A DNA stretch of 64,000 nucleotides from Cercozoa sp. M6MM (lineage: Eukaryota > Endomyxa: Ascetosporea), in the NCBI GenBank assembly GCA_040357565.1, contig JBDODJ010000006.1; one strand, given 5' to 3'. The notes under the pieces are model-generated. The model made no database searches, had not been told where the DNA came from, and saw only the letters and a list, made by a program, of their open reading frames with translations. Positions 13,315 through 25,200 of this stretch are shown here, piece after piece (position 1 is the stretch's first letter; each line of letters begins with the position of its first letter). Position numbers and translations under genes: made by a program.

Positions 13315-14570
13315 ATGGGCAATAAGCAGGCCTGGGCTTGCATGGTGTCGCTCAACCCGCGTTTCCCGAACTTCAATTTGTACGAAGAGGAGGTGTACTT
13401 TGGTCGTTCGGCTGACTGTGAGGTCCACATCAACTCGCAGATGGTGTCGGCTCGTCACTGCCGTGTACTCCGTTTCTCTGTCTTTGTTCCTTGAGTTGTA
13501 TGCTGCTTTACTTGCCATACAATCGCAGGTGTGGCGAGAGCACTCGGAGGACGCGCGCACGCCTGCTGTATAGTTCTCCAGTGTGATGTGATTTGTGTGC
13601 GCACTGGAATGATCGTGCTCAGGTGTGGCTCGAGGATACCAGCACCAACGGCACATATGTGTAACATGCGTTGTTTCCATGTGTGCTTTGCTCGTGATAA
13701 TAGTGTGTCTCTGCAGCGACGGCAGCAAGAAGCTTGGTCGTGGCAACCGCGTGCGTCTGCACTCGGGCACGGAGGTCGTTATTATTCCCAAGGGACCGAA
13801 CCGCGAGAAGGTGTCGTTCACGATCTACATCGTCGATGAGGAGGGCGTTGAGGAGGCGCCGGAAGGCCAGGTCACTCTGGTGTTCACCGACGTGCAGAGC
13901 AGCACCAAGCTGTGGGAGAAGCACGCCGACTCTATGGACATTGGTCTGCGTGGACACGACTTCTTGTTCCGCAAGCTACTGATCAAGTGCCGCGGCTACG
14001 AGGTCAAGACCGAAGGCGATGCCTTCTTTGTCGCCTTCTTTCGCACCGTCGACGCCATTCGCTGGTGCGTGGCGGCGCAGAAGCAGCTGCTCGAGCTGCA
14101 GTGGAAGGACGACCTGCTGACGCACCCATCGGCGTGCAGCGAGGACGACGCCAACGGACAGACCATCTGGCGTGGCTTGCGCGTGCGTATGGGCATCCAC
14201 GTCGGCGAGCCCAACTGTCGCCGCAACCCGTACCTTAATCTTGGGCTTTCTTGTTTGTTGTTATGCCTGACGTGATACATGTGAGGATAGAGTTCACAAG
14301 CGCATGGACTACTTTGGCCCGGACGTAAACACAGCAGCGCGCGTGAGTGACTCGGCGCATGGTGGGCAGATCGTGTGCACGGCCGGCGTGCTGCGTCAGC
14401 TCGAGATCGAGCAAGATGGCCTCGAGGAACCCATCGACATCAGCGAGCTCGGCTTCTACCGCTACAAGGGCATCGCCGATCCGCTCGCCATCTACCAGAT
14501 CGCGCCGCGCGAGTTGAGCAACCGCGCCTTCCCGGCGCTGCGTGCCGAAGCCGTTGATGTCATCGGCTAG
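13315..14570 (+). CDS. FHA-domain adenylyl cyclase (class III)
   Basis: Makes cAMP from ATP, with an N-terminal phosphothreonine-reading module. The protein starts MGNKQAW, which satisfies the N-myristoylation pattern (G2, A6). FHA domain, about residues 15-95: GRSADCEVHI, the SARHCRV loop, and LEDTSTNGTYV with the conserved N-G, joined across three short introns (5' ends near 13464, 13569 and 13661). The cyclase domain begins VTLVFTDVQSSTKLWEKH. It keeps the first metal Asp (FTD), the Lys and second metal Asp in VKTEGDAF, and YFGPDVNTAARVSDSAHG with the adenine-site Asp and the transition-state Asn and Arg. The K/D pair predicts ATP rather than GTP as substrate. A single cyclase domain implies a homodimer. 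The sequence most resembles the soluble-type cyclases of fungi and kinetoplastids. One intron at about 14231-14292 has donor GTACCT. Stop TAG at 14568-14570. Confidence 0.9.
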
Positions 14571-15121
14571 ACCATGCTCTGGTCTAATTTGCGGCATGAT
14601 CAATGCGCCCACTCGCACAACTGTCGAAATCTGTACAGACTCGGTGCGTTTTTGGCGACTGACGCTGACGGACCTGCCCGGCAACGTAAACACTCTTGCC
14701 ACTCATTCATTGTTTGCTGCCGTGCCTTCTGTTCCGCCCGCGCTCGCTCCGGGCTGCCGTTAGTCGTCGCGTCGCGGTGTCGGCGGCTTCCTGTTTAACA
14801 AGTTTTATTATTTCCAATCCCTTCGATGTGAATTCGATTCACTTGCTTACGTTACTTCAACCGTTTAAATTGGTGTTTGTCGGGGCCGTCGTTCGTTACA
14901 GCTGAGAGTGAAAGAGGTTTGTTTGAAGAAGTCAACAACTCAACCCCCGGCCCCATTTCTTTTCCATGACCGGACCGGCTGGCGTGGGATGTCCGTGTGC
15001 TTCCACGCGGAGGAAGTACGGTAGTCAGCCGAGTAGATTGATTGATGCCGACAGTAACAGTAGTACTACTGCGACTGTAATCGATTGAAGCCAAACGCGA
15101 CGGACGCAACATCGAGGCGAA
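14571..15121. other. Intergenic, tail-to-tail
   Basis: About 550 bp between the cyclase stop and the K+ channel stop on the other strand. I see only 3' UTR-type sequence, with no supportable gene, repeat or RNA. Confidence 0.45.
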
Positions 15122-16792
15122 TCATGGAGATACGGCCGACGAGGTGTTACTGAGTCGTGCCACCGAGTCACGCAGCTGCAGCTCATCCTATCAGAACACA
15201 AACAGATACGGATACAGCTGCTGCAGTACGCCCGGTCGCAGTGTAAGAGTTAGGGCATTCATCATCCGTATTTTTATACGAGCGTGATGGCGCCGTCACC
15301 GTTTCGATCAAGCATATCAAACTGCTCGTTGATTTCGTGCAACTGCTCAGCACCCACCTACGAAGCACTTCATCGTATCCTTGGGCCAGCACATAGCACA
15401 GATCTAACATACCAATTCTAATCTCAGCAGCATCTGTGTCAGGAACTCGGCGCGATCGATTTTGTTGTCGCCATCTGTGCAGACACAAACTCGGGTTCGC
15501 TCGTCACACAGACGTAAAGTACACGACAAACCAAGATCGATGGAACGGAAGTCCTCCACATGAGCGAGCGCATCTGCACAACCAAATCATGTGATTCAAC
15601 TGATACACTATGGTGGTTCAACTCACGCGTGAGCAGTCGTTTGCGCGCCTGTTCACGGCGCTGCTCGAGTGCGAGCGAGATGATCTGTCCGATGCAGTGA
15701 GCGATGGCGACAGTGCCGACAATCATCCACACCGACGCTACAGTACCGTTGGAAGTGCTGGACCAATAATGACTACTGATATGTAGCCTGAATGTACCAA
15801 ACAATAGTGAGCCAGTTCTGTGCAACACAACGTCGCCATAGCCCACCGTTGTCAACTGCAGGTGTCACACATCACAGGGAATAAGACATGACCTGCACAA
15901 GCAACAGGATGTACCGTGACAATGGCGAAGTAGATTGCCTTGTCGAACCTCCTGTGTGTGTGCAAGCATCAGAAAGGTGTCTCCATCCAAGATACACAAT
16001 CTGTGGTGGTACCAACCCTCGATCAAAGCAATAACTGAAGCAAAGACCGTCAGCACCACCATCATCGTGAGTAAAGTGGCCAGAATTCTCGCACGCCATT
16101 TCTTTGCTTTGTTTTTTTCGTTGCTACTCTGCACAGATTTCACGCATGCTGTGCATGTATCTGTATACAACATTTTGTGCACATTGAATTATGCTTACAC
16201 TCTGAACGTCGCCAGCAAGCAGTTTCGCGACGGCCTCTTCTTCGCCCTCCAAGACACGCGAGCCAACGACACCTGCAACGCACATTTTTGTTGGCTAGAC
16301 AATCTATGCGGTCAGAAACAAGCAGTCATACTCAAAGCAAATGCGATCATTGAGACGCCGACGGCAATGTAGATGGCCTGCAATATACAAAGGAACGTAT
16401 ACAGACTTGAGATACACAGCGAAGGTACGGTGAAGACTCGCGTGCCAGCAGTCTCAGGTGACAGGTCGCCATAACCGATAGTTGTCAGTGTGGTCACACT
16501 AAAGTACAGTGCCTTGGCAACGCCCCAGTTCAGTCGCTCGTGCGTCGCGTAGTACAGTGTGCCAATGGCGAGGTACACCAACACCGCTAAACTGCAATAG
16601 ACCGCGCTCCTGCTCTCCGCACGCAGGTTATTATAACTTGAAGGCACCGTATCTAGGTGACTAAGTTAAACGCTACCGATTGGAAGATGCGACATCGGAC
16701 ACGTCGGTTGCATGGATATCACGCAGTGAGGCACATGACTTGACCCGCACTCGTAGCTTGTCGTCTGCCAACTGCGCCGTGAATCTGCTCAT
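15122..16792 (-). CDS. Two-pore-domain K+ channel with C-terminal EF-hands (TPK/KCO type)
   Basis: Four-TM, two-pore potassium channel of the calcium-regulated plant/protist TPK kind. The first pore reads FSVTTLTTIGYGDLSPETAG and the second FAIVTLTTVGYGDVV; both GYGD filters are intact and follow hydrophobic helices (AVYCSLAVLVYLAIGTLYY; TMMVVLTVFASVIALIE). After the last helix there are two EF-hands: DLDGDNKIDRAEF and DRNGDGAITLDEL, with calcium ligands at loop positions 1, 3, 5 and 12 in both. The second loop is completed only if an intron is removed from about 15279 to 15188, giving DEL and a stop at 15122-15124. The TAA at 15274 is therefore intronic. I chose the ATG at 16792 (MSRFTAQLADDK) because a 40-nt intron then joins in phase to YNNLRAES. 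An alternative ATG lies at 16713. Likely vacuolar or plasma-membrane K+ efflux gated by cytosolic Ca2+ (family knowledge). Confidence 0.88.
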
Positions 16793-17518
16793 ATGTGCAT
16801 TGGAGTGTATTAAAATGAGGGTAGGATTCGTACACTACGTGTCCACAAAACTGTGCGTGGAAGTCGCCAGTTGTTGTCAGGCGTGCCTGCATTCTTCGTT
16901 CGGCGCCTGGATACTGTTACAGATTTCAACCCAACAGTACATACATCAAGAGGTAAAGAGTACCGCAGTCACAGGACTCAAGTCGACCACTGCCACGCCG
17001 ATCATTGTGTCGCCTCCAATCTCCCTGTGCATACGTACACCTAACTGGAATAACTGCCAAAAATCCAAGGTACCTTTCAAGACACTCGAGTCGCAAGGTC
17101 GAACTCGACGACGTGTGCAGAATCAGAGGCGAGTTCGACTCTTCGTCTGGAGCAGGCAAAGCGAACTCGAACGTGCCTGTAAACCAAGGCAGAAAAAATA
17201 AAACAGCGTATTCTGCATAAGACGGAGATTTGCACCGTCCTCTGGCGGGAAGGCAAAGTGGTGTCCCTTGCCCCATTGTACTGCGGTTTCATGCGCTTCA
17301 CCCGTCTCTTCAAGTCTGTCGAAAAACTCGCGCACACATAGACTTGCATACTCATAATTGTCAAATCCATCCATATATGTGTGGAAATAGATACAAGACA
17401 AAACTCGACGCTGGATACATATAGGCATGGATAGTTTTCGAACGTCAAAGTCGCGAACTTACGTGATGCGCACAAAGGGATCCATGCTTCGAAGCCATTT
17501 CATCAACGCGCCAGGCAT
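16719..17518 (-). CDS. Small C2-like domain protein
   Basis: Tentative C2-domain (calcium/phospholipid-binding fold) protein. Exon 1 starts MPGALMKWLRSMDPFVRI, where DPFVRI matches the conserved DPYV strand of C2 domains. Later exons give HETAVQWGKGHHFAFP (the P.WN..F.F position), TFEFALPAP, then GGDTMIGVAVVDLSPVTA, like the C2 strand IG.A.VDLS. Donors include gtaagt at about 17461 and GTACTC at about 16961. The exon connecting the first two blocks could be read in two frames, so the middle is uncertain. The predicted 3' end overlaps the first exon of the downstream K+ channel gene by about 73 bp on the same strand, in another frame. Either the end is mis-modelled or the two transcripts overlap. 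Confidence 0.5.
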
Positions 17519-17767
17519 GGTTGAAATCGCTTGGAAAACTGATCAGTAATTGGATCGCGTGTTCCACTTGTTCATTCAGCTAATCCGGTGAACTTTCGTC
17601 AAGAGTCACGCATGCAGCAGCTAACACGTCGGAGGGCCGTAAAAACGTGAAGCTGGAATTTTGTTAAGGGGGTGTGAATTCAATTGGAACCTTGTGTGCT
17701 TCTTACAATAGCATCGGCCAACTCCGGGTGCAGTTCACACACAGGCGAGTGATCCAGCAGTACCAAA

Positions 17768-18297
17768 ATGTGCGTTCGGCGCAGTGGTTCCTAGTTTCTC
17801 CCGGGTGCAGATTTTGGTTTTGGTTTGGTTTTCTACGTTCACGCGTTGGTGTGTCTGGCTTCACAGGGCGGACCCGAACCAGATCGCGCAGCAGTTTGTG
17901 CAGTACTACTACTCGACGTTTGACTCGAACATTCAGGGCCTCGCGGCGCTCTACCGCCCGGAGAGTTTCCTGACCTACGAGGCCGACCAGGTCGTGGGCA
18001 AGGATGCCATCATCGCTCACCTCACGTCGCGCCCGTTCACGAAGATCGCGCACCAGGTGCGTTCCGCCCGGGTCAGGATTTAAGCGATCTGAATGCTAAA
18101 CGCCGTGTGTGCAGGTCACTTCGGTCCGCGCGCAGCCGATCCCGCAGTCGGGCGGCCTCATGATCCTCGTGAACGGTGACCTCAAGGTCGACGACGAGGA
18201 GTACCCGACCAAGTTCGCGCAGGTTTTCCACCTGCTGCCGGCGGCCGGCAACCAGTTCTGGGTGCAGAACGACATCTTCTCGCTCAACTACGGCTAA
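17768..18297 (+). CDS. NTF2: Nuclear transport factor 2
   Basis: Carries RanGDP back into the nucleus as a homodimer and binds FG nucleoporins. The protein is 124 aa, the normal family length. It opens MADPNQIAQQFVQYYYSTFD, close to plant NTF2, continues with LAALYRPESFLTYEADQVVG and ends QVFHLLPAAGNQFWVQNDIF. The start codon is split: AT at 17768-17769, intron 17770-17866, then G at 17867. With this splice the N-terminus matches the family and the total (375 bases including stop) is in frame. The second intron is 18057-18114. Stop TAA. The gene is divergent from the C2-like gene (250 bp apart) and convergent with ferredoxin. Confidence 0.93.
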
Positions 18298-18620
18298 GTA
18301 AACCGCACTGCACGGCGGTCTAGATTTTCTCTTCGCCTTCAGTTCTCGCCAGTTGCTTTGCGTCGGACCCCGTTTGAATTTTAGCCTATAACCGCCGGTG
18401 CGGCATCCGCAATTGGTGTCGAGTCGCCGTCAGTCGGTCAGTCACGGGGTCACCACAGGAACGACTTAGTTGGTTTTCTATAAGACTCAACTAACTATCT
18501 GCCACAACATACTTCACTTGACCTGAATTTTACATTGACGGATGTAGAGAAACAATAACTCGACGGGGCGCGACTCCGACTGTTGGAGTCGTACAGTGCC
18601 GATACAGTACTTGTAGTGCT
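18298..18620. other. Intergenic, NTF2 and ferredoxin 3' ends
   Basis: About 320 bp tail-to-tail spacer. No gene, repeat or RNA element seen. Confidence 0.4.
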
Positions 18621-19201
18621 TTACTCCATTGCGTTGCGCACCGCTGCAAATCCAAAAACGTCAACGAAACCTTGTAGTTTCTCATTGAGCGTGCAGCGGA
18701 CTTACACTCAGGGAGCGTAAAAGTGTGGCCGTTGAACTCTTCCGTCACAAAGACCTGACAGGCGAGGCGCGAAGCATCCTCGTCGTAGCCAATCTGTTCT
18801 CATTGGATACAGGAGATAAGCAGGTTGACATAAGCCTGCGAACAAACGACTACCGCAAGTTCAAGCATGTCCAGCTCGTCGTCTTCAACCTCCGGGAGCT
18901 GCTCGAACGTCTCTGGGTTGACGTAAATGTGGCACGTCGAACACGCCGCAGTACTAGCACAAAGCGCATTGGGCGAAGCAGCACAAAGATGAGAGAGAGC
19001 AAGAACACAATACCCATCACAGGCACCCTCGACATCAAGGTTGTGTGCCTGCGAGACCTCAAGAAGGCTCTGGCCCACGGTGGCCTCGACGTGGTTCTCT
19101 TCGCCTTGCCGACCCACGATGAGGAACTTGACCTTGTTCTTCGAGGAGAAGAGTCGCTGCTGACAGAGTCGCTGCAGAGGACGTCGCACGGTAGCAAACA
19201 T
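18621..19201 (-). CDS. Mitochondrial [2Fe-2S] ferredoxin (adrenodoxin type)
   Basis: Electron carrier for mitochondrial Fe-S cluster assembly and related reactions. The N-terminus MFATVRRPLQRLCQQRLFSS is a typical matrix presequence (Arg-rich, no acid). The core reads VKFLIVGRQGEENHVEATVG and then VEGACDGTAACSTCHIYV. The C-x5-C-x2-C cluster motif is restored by removing an intron whose donor is GTATTG. The fourth cluster Cys is in RLACQVFV. ELPEVEDDELDMLELA matches the acidic adrenodoxin interaction helix. Two more introns precede the short end FTLPESVRNAME and the stop at 18621-18623. All four Fe-S ligands are present and the length is normal. Confidence 0.92.
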
Positions 19202-19558
19202 TTTTTATTTCTTGCTCCGCACACCTAACACTGTAGCAAACTGCAGGGGATCTTTGTTCTTTGGCAAGAAAACAACACAAGAGAGCAAGCAACTAGAACA
19301 GAGTGCACCTTTTTCGCGCGTCGGCCGCACCGATATACCTTAAGCGCCTATAGGTCAGGAACTTAATAACTCGCGAGTGAAGTGACTGGTTGGGTGGCAC
19401 CAAATTACTGTAAAAAGCTAAATTATTTAAGGGTGCGCCGCTTTTGCGCCTTGTGTTCCAAAAAGCGAGATCGCGAGTGTAGGGCCGTCAAATAACGTGC
19501 CTGTGCATTTTGTCATGCGATTGAGCAGTGATAATCGCAGATTGTACTGACAGGAGCA
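19202..19558. promoter_or_regulatory. Divergent promoter region, ferredoxin / DOP1
   Basis: 357 bp between two head-to-head ATGs. No named element is recognisable. Slightly AT-rich patches occur near 19330-19440. Confidence 0.35.
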
Positions 19559-22162
19559 ATGCTGTTTACCACGAACTGGGTTCGACGCCATCGGCAGGTG
19601 AGGAAGTAGCTGAGCAGATGGCCTTGGAAGGAAACTAGGGTTACGGCACGCTTTGTAGTATGCGACCGACGTGAGAAACGCCGTTCAGTCACTCGCCAAG
19701 GCGAGCGAGTGGTCAGACGTGATTCAGCAGCTGCGTCGATTAGGGCGTGTGCTCAAGGAGAATGCGGACGTCGTGCAGGGGTAGTGTCACTCTCCAACGT
19801 ATTATTCATTTGTTCCAGTTTCGTTTTTGAGCAAACTTTGTTTTCTTTAACACAGAGGGCACGGCGAAGTTCCGCACATTCCGGCCATCTGCGTACAGTT
19901 GCAGACGGTGCTGTGCCAGACGAGTCTGCCAGCAGGAGCGCACCTGGTGGCACTCGAGGTCTTTGGCACGCTGCTCGAGTATCTGTCCAGTGAGATGCGG
20001 GCCAAGCACTGGCCGCTCATGGCGCCTGCTTTGCAACTGGCAGCACGCCGACTGTCGCCGCGTGTGCGAGTGGCGACGCTGCAGATGCTGCTGCTGCACG
20101 TTGTCGGTTCGGCGGCCGATCTCACCGAGACCGAGGAAGAAGAGGCCAATGAGGGAACTCCAGTCTCTCCAAACGGTGCGACCAGTCAAGCTGAGGAGCT
20201 TGAGGTCGTCACCGTGGACACACTACCCGAAGAAGCCTTGCGAGGTGCTGCCAACAGTGTGGTGGCTTCGCTCATCACAGGCTACCGGCCCGACGCGTCT
20301 GTACCCGAGAGAGAAGCCAGCGCTGCCTTGTGCGATGCTCTCACGCAGCGTGTCGGAATGCCTCTCGTTCAAGATTGGTACTGCTGCGTGTTATTGTCCT
20401 TGATTATCCTAGACTGAGTGTACTTACTGGTGTGTGGATGCAGCATCTGGCGACTGTTGGTGGTCGACACGGAAGCTCGTGCAGGTGCCATTGCACTGCT
20501 GATGCACCAATTCGACACGCACAGGGGTGACAGACGCGAACTTCTGCCGCACTGCGATGCAGCTCTCGTCGAGTCCTTGCTGTCGGCCGTGCACGACAAG
20601 GACGTGCTGGTGCGACGCGCGGCACTCGACCTGCTAACCACGCACGTGCCTTGCGACAGCACGCTGATCTCTGAACCGTCGCAGACTGCGCGACTGCAGT
20701 GCGGCATCCTCAGTGCCGTGTGTCAGCGCGATGCCAGTGTGCGACGACGCGTGTTCAAGTGGCTGCTCGGTGCGACGACTGCGAGTCCTCCCTCCTCGGT
20801 CCTGGAGACGCCGGTGCCAGAGACTTCGCACACTGGCACTCTGCGTGGCTGGCGACTCGAGGTGCTCGTTGCCGCTGTGAAACGCTTCCTTCGCGAGGTC
20901 AGCGGGCACGTGCTTCCTATCGAGGTGCTTCCACTTGTGCCGGATATATATTTATATGTTATGGATATGTATATAGATATGTATATATATGTGTGTGTAT
21001 ACGATGTGTTGCAGGTTGTTGTTGCTCTACTGGAGAAAGACGAGTTGAAGGATTCGACGCTGTTCGAACAAGTGCTGCTGCCGGTGCTGCAGTATGTGTG
21101 CCAACACGCCGACACAAAACACTCCGAGGATTGGACCGACTTGCTGGAGTCAACATCTGACTTGTTAAAGATGTACCTCTCTGTTCTGTCTGGTACCATG
21201 GGGTTCTCATAGCTACCATGCTTGCAGGGTACCGCCTTCGCGAGTCTGGGAACTCCTGTGCGACAGTGTCACCGACTTGTGCGATGCGATTGCGAAGGGC
21301 GAAACTGCGGACGAAACGCTCGCTCATCGAGCGAGTGTTCTCATTTTCGCACTCGAGTTTGCAGTGCAGCACATCCCTCACACGAGTCAACATGTGCGTT
21401 TCTCGCCTTTCTTTCTCTTGTTAATGCTAAGGTTAGTCATATATCTTGGCAGGAAGAAACGCCTGCCCTTGTCGGCGGGGTTCTTGGAACGGCATTGCGA
21501 CTGTGTCGGGCTGCCTTGGAGGCGGCCTCACGTGTCGATTCGCTGCGCGACACGACGCACGTGCTGCTGCAGTTCGTGCATCGTCACATGCATGCGGAGA
21601 GTGAGGGAGAAAGCGAGAGCAGCAGTCGCTCTAGTCGTGAGTCCGACGAGGACGTTCGCACTCGGCAGCATTTGCGACGAGTGACTTATCTCGTTGGCAC
21701 TTCGGTTTCACCAGGTATATTTTTGTTGTTGTTCCATCATTTTGGACAGTACAGATTGTTGGATAGTGCCCTACGAGACCACTTCGGCTGCCAGCGATGC
21801 CTTCGAATTCCTCGAGTCACTCGAACTGGCTTGCCTGTTGACTCAGTTCAATGCAGCCGAGCTGGTGCACTTCCTGTGTCCTGCCGAGTCAGCCTTCGAC
21901 TTCTTGTGCTCGCGCAGTCTGAGCGAGGCTGCTCAACGCACGGCACTGCGTTTCTTGGTGCTGTTGGCGCGACTACACACATCACTTCGTCAGCGACTGC
22001 GAGAGACTCTCTTCGCCGCACTGACGCACAAGGCGCACGCACCGTCGCTGCGCCGAATCGCACTGATGTGGGATGCCTTGTGTGCCTTGTCCTCGCGCAA
22101 GGAAAACCGACTTTATTTCGAGAGTGAACGCGCCTTCCAGCTTACCAAGGTTCGTGCTTTCA

Positions 22163-22218
<56 letters not shown>

Positions 22219-25200
22219 TGCATACACACATATATATATATCGATATATATATATATATATATGTATGGACTAATTGATAGATGTTCTGGCTGCGAATTC
22301 CGGTCTCGGCGACGAGTACGGCGTCTGCCGGCAAGTGCAGTCTGCTGGGCACGCTGTTGGACTCACTGAGTGCACGTGCCGGCAGTGAGTCGGTCACTCA
22401 GGCCGTGTTGGAACTCATCGATGCCGCCGACATCGAGCACGATCAGAGCGACGAGTACAGTCGCTTCCTGCTGCTGTGGGCGTCACGCAAAGGTAACCTC
22501 ATGTGCCCACTTGGCGTCTTGTTTATCTCTCACTCCACGGTCTTGGTAGAAACGGCGCACAGCGAGGAAAGAAACGACTTCTGGCGTGCCGGTTTGCTGC
22601 GCATGTTGGATGCACTCAAGTCGCCGCAGGCGCTGCGAAAGCTGCGTGTGCGTACCTGGGTGCGCGAGGTGTTGTCGCAGGTGCAGCTGCACGGAGCAGA
22701 TGCGTGCGTTAATCTGTGTTGTGCTTTGTGTTAAGTTAGTTTGACAGAGGTGCTGTTTTGGCAGGAGCGCGAGTGAGTTCGCGCGCATGATGGCGCCGGT
22801 CCTGTTCCTGCTGTCGCAGTCGATGCGTTGCGGCGACGCCGCGCGTGTGCACTACTTCCTCAGCCTGCTTCGCAGCGTGCTCAATGTCGACGCTTCCTTG
22901 TGCGCACGCTGCCTCTCGCGTGCGCGTCTGCTGAAAGATACGCTGCGTCTCATCGTGCAGGTCTTTGTCGATGTCTTTGATTCCGACATGTCAGGTAGAA
23001 GACCGCCTGTGTGTACGTGCGTGTGTGTGCGCGTTGACTAGTGTCAGTGGTGTAGATGTGTCGGTGTGCAAGTGCCGATCGGCAGCGGTGTCGTTGCTGT
23101 GTGCTCTGGTGACAACGCGACACGAGAGCAAGGAGGTGGCACAGGAACTGGCGGACCCGCTGCTTGCGTGTGTGCGTGCTGCACTCGACCGACACGACCG
23201 TGTGGCTCAGGTGAGGGGTCTCCATTATTGTGTGTACATGTCTTGTTGTGATAGTACAGGCGGTATGATCAGGTGGAGCTCGTTTCGGTGCTGCAGTCGC
23301 TGTTATCGACCAGCGAACTGAACGGCACGGCGCAGCTGCTGCACGACACTGTGTTCCGCGGCATTGTGGACAACGCACGTGCCGCCAGAGGTCTCACCGA
23401 CGCCGACACCTCGGTGGCACTGGGCGCACTGTCGCAGTGGAGAAGACTGGCCGTGGTGTGCGCCAGGTGTCTCACCAGCGAGCTGGCGAACTTTGTCTTC
23501 TCGGTGCAGAACGTACTTGCATCTGAACTGGGCGAAATCAACTCCGACCGACGTCACAATGCCCATGGTACATTGCCCTTACTTCTTTCTTTACCTGAAG
23601 TACATAACTACTGGTGTAGTTCAAAACGAGGCCGTTCAGTGTGCGCTGGCCGAGTCGATTCTCATCGTTACTGATGTGAGCTTGTACTCTATACCAGACA
23701 ACTGTGTATGCCGCCTGTACTGTAGGTAATCTGCCGACGAGCCAATCGTGTTGCAGTTCAACATGGTAGCACCACACTAGTCAGTGAGTTGTGTACTGAT
23801 ATCATGCTCACGTGTTGTTGGCACAGTGGAAGCACCCCGAAAACAACGATCGCTGTTCGGGTGGCTGCTGCCTCCCGAGTCACTCCCAGTTGAAAGCACC
23901 GCCGGTACCTTTTACTTTATTGACTGTCTTGTATGCACACCTGTCTATCTGTCCTGTCTATGACTACTATCCGCTTGTGCTGTATCCCACAGGAAGCATC
24001 GGCGACAGTGCGCACGTCGAAACAGCGCGCGATATGCTGTGCAACGCGACGCCAATGGTGGTCGATGCAGTAGTCACCTGCATCCGCGCGGAGGCAGAGC
24101 CAGAAAGTGCCAACGACAGCGACGACAGCGAGGACAACAAAGTTACACGTGTCGCTTGTGCCACACTGTCCCTGTTGCTGCGAGTGTTTCCTGTTAATGC
24201 TGCGCGCGCACTGCTGCCGTATCGTGTTGCTTTTTCTCCTCTGTTGTATGTTATGTTTGTATGGGTGTGTATAGGTACACACAAGTGGTGCCAACACTGT
24301 ACCGGCACAGTACGCAGTCGCTCGAGTTGCACAACACGCTGTGTCGTGTGATTCACGAGGACACTCGAGAGAACAGTTGCGTCGACACTGTGCGAGCCTT
24401 GCACATGCTGACACTCATCTTGGACCAAGTGCCTGTATCCTCTGACTCTGTTCTAGTTCTCTCGTGCCTTTGATACACTCGTGTTGGGACAGAGTGTGGA
24501 ACAACTGGACATTGAGAGAGTAACGACTGCACTGACTCCCTTCGTGTCCAACAAGGTGTGCGTCAACGAGACCGTCGACCTGTTCGTGCTGGCAAACTGC
24601 CTGCGTGTCTGTTTGAATGCTGCACAACACTTGCCTCACACTACTGAGTACCCTTGCTTATATACACGCACACACACCAACCACTAGCCCACTGTACGGT
24701 GACATGACATGCTAGTGAGTTGAGACCTGTGGTGTGCGATGTCGTGCTTGCGCTGTGCCGACTCACGAAATCGCGCGGTAGCTCTTCGCTCTGTGTCGAC
24801 GCCGATCTCGCGTTGCCCTTGTTCCCGGTACACTCACTTGCTCGCAATCTAAAATGGACACCAGCTGTAGCAGATTGAATACACGCCTACACAGGAATCG
24901 CAGCAAGTCTCCCGTGTCGATCACTGTGAGGCTTCCCGGGCGGTGCTTGCAACGCATATTTCGCACGTGTTCCGCACATTCTTCAGTGTACAAAGCGACG
25001 TTAGTCATGTACACTCCAGTTATATGATGAATAAACATTTAAAATGTGCAACAAACATACAGTTACGAACGGCATCGGACCTGGTGTCGCGTCTGCTGAC
25101 TCTCCTTGTGGTTGCCGAGAACGTTCGTGTCTTTGCCGACGTGTGTCACTACTGTGCCTCGGCCTTGCGATATGCCAGGTGCCGACATTTGTATATTTTC

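Noticed and set aside
15274..15312. K+ channel ending in an EF-hand that lacks its position-12 Glu
   Set aside because: The TAA at 15274 lies inside an intron. Splicing from about 15279 to 15188 restores DRNGDGAITLDEL in frame and reaches a TGA at 15122.
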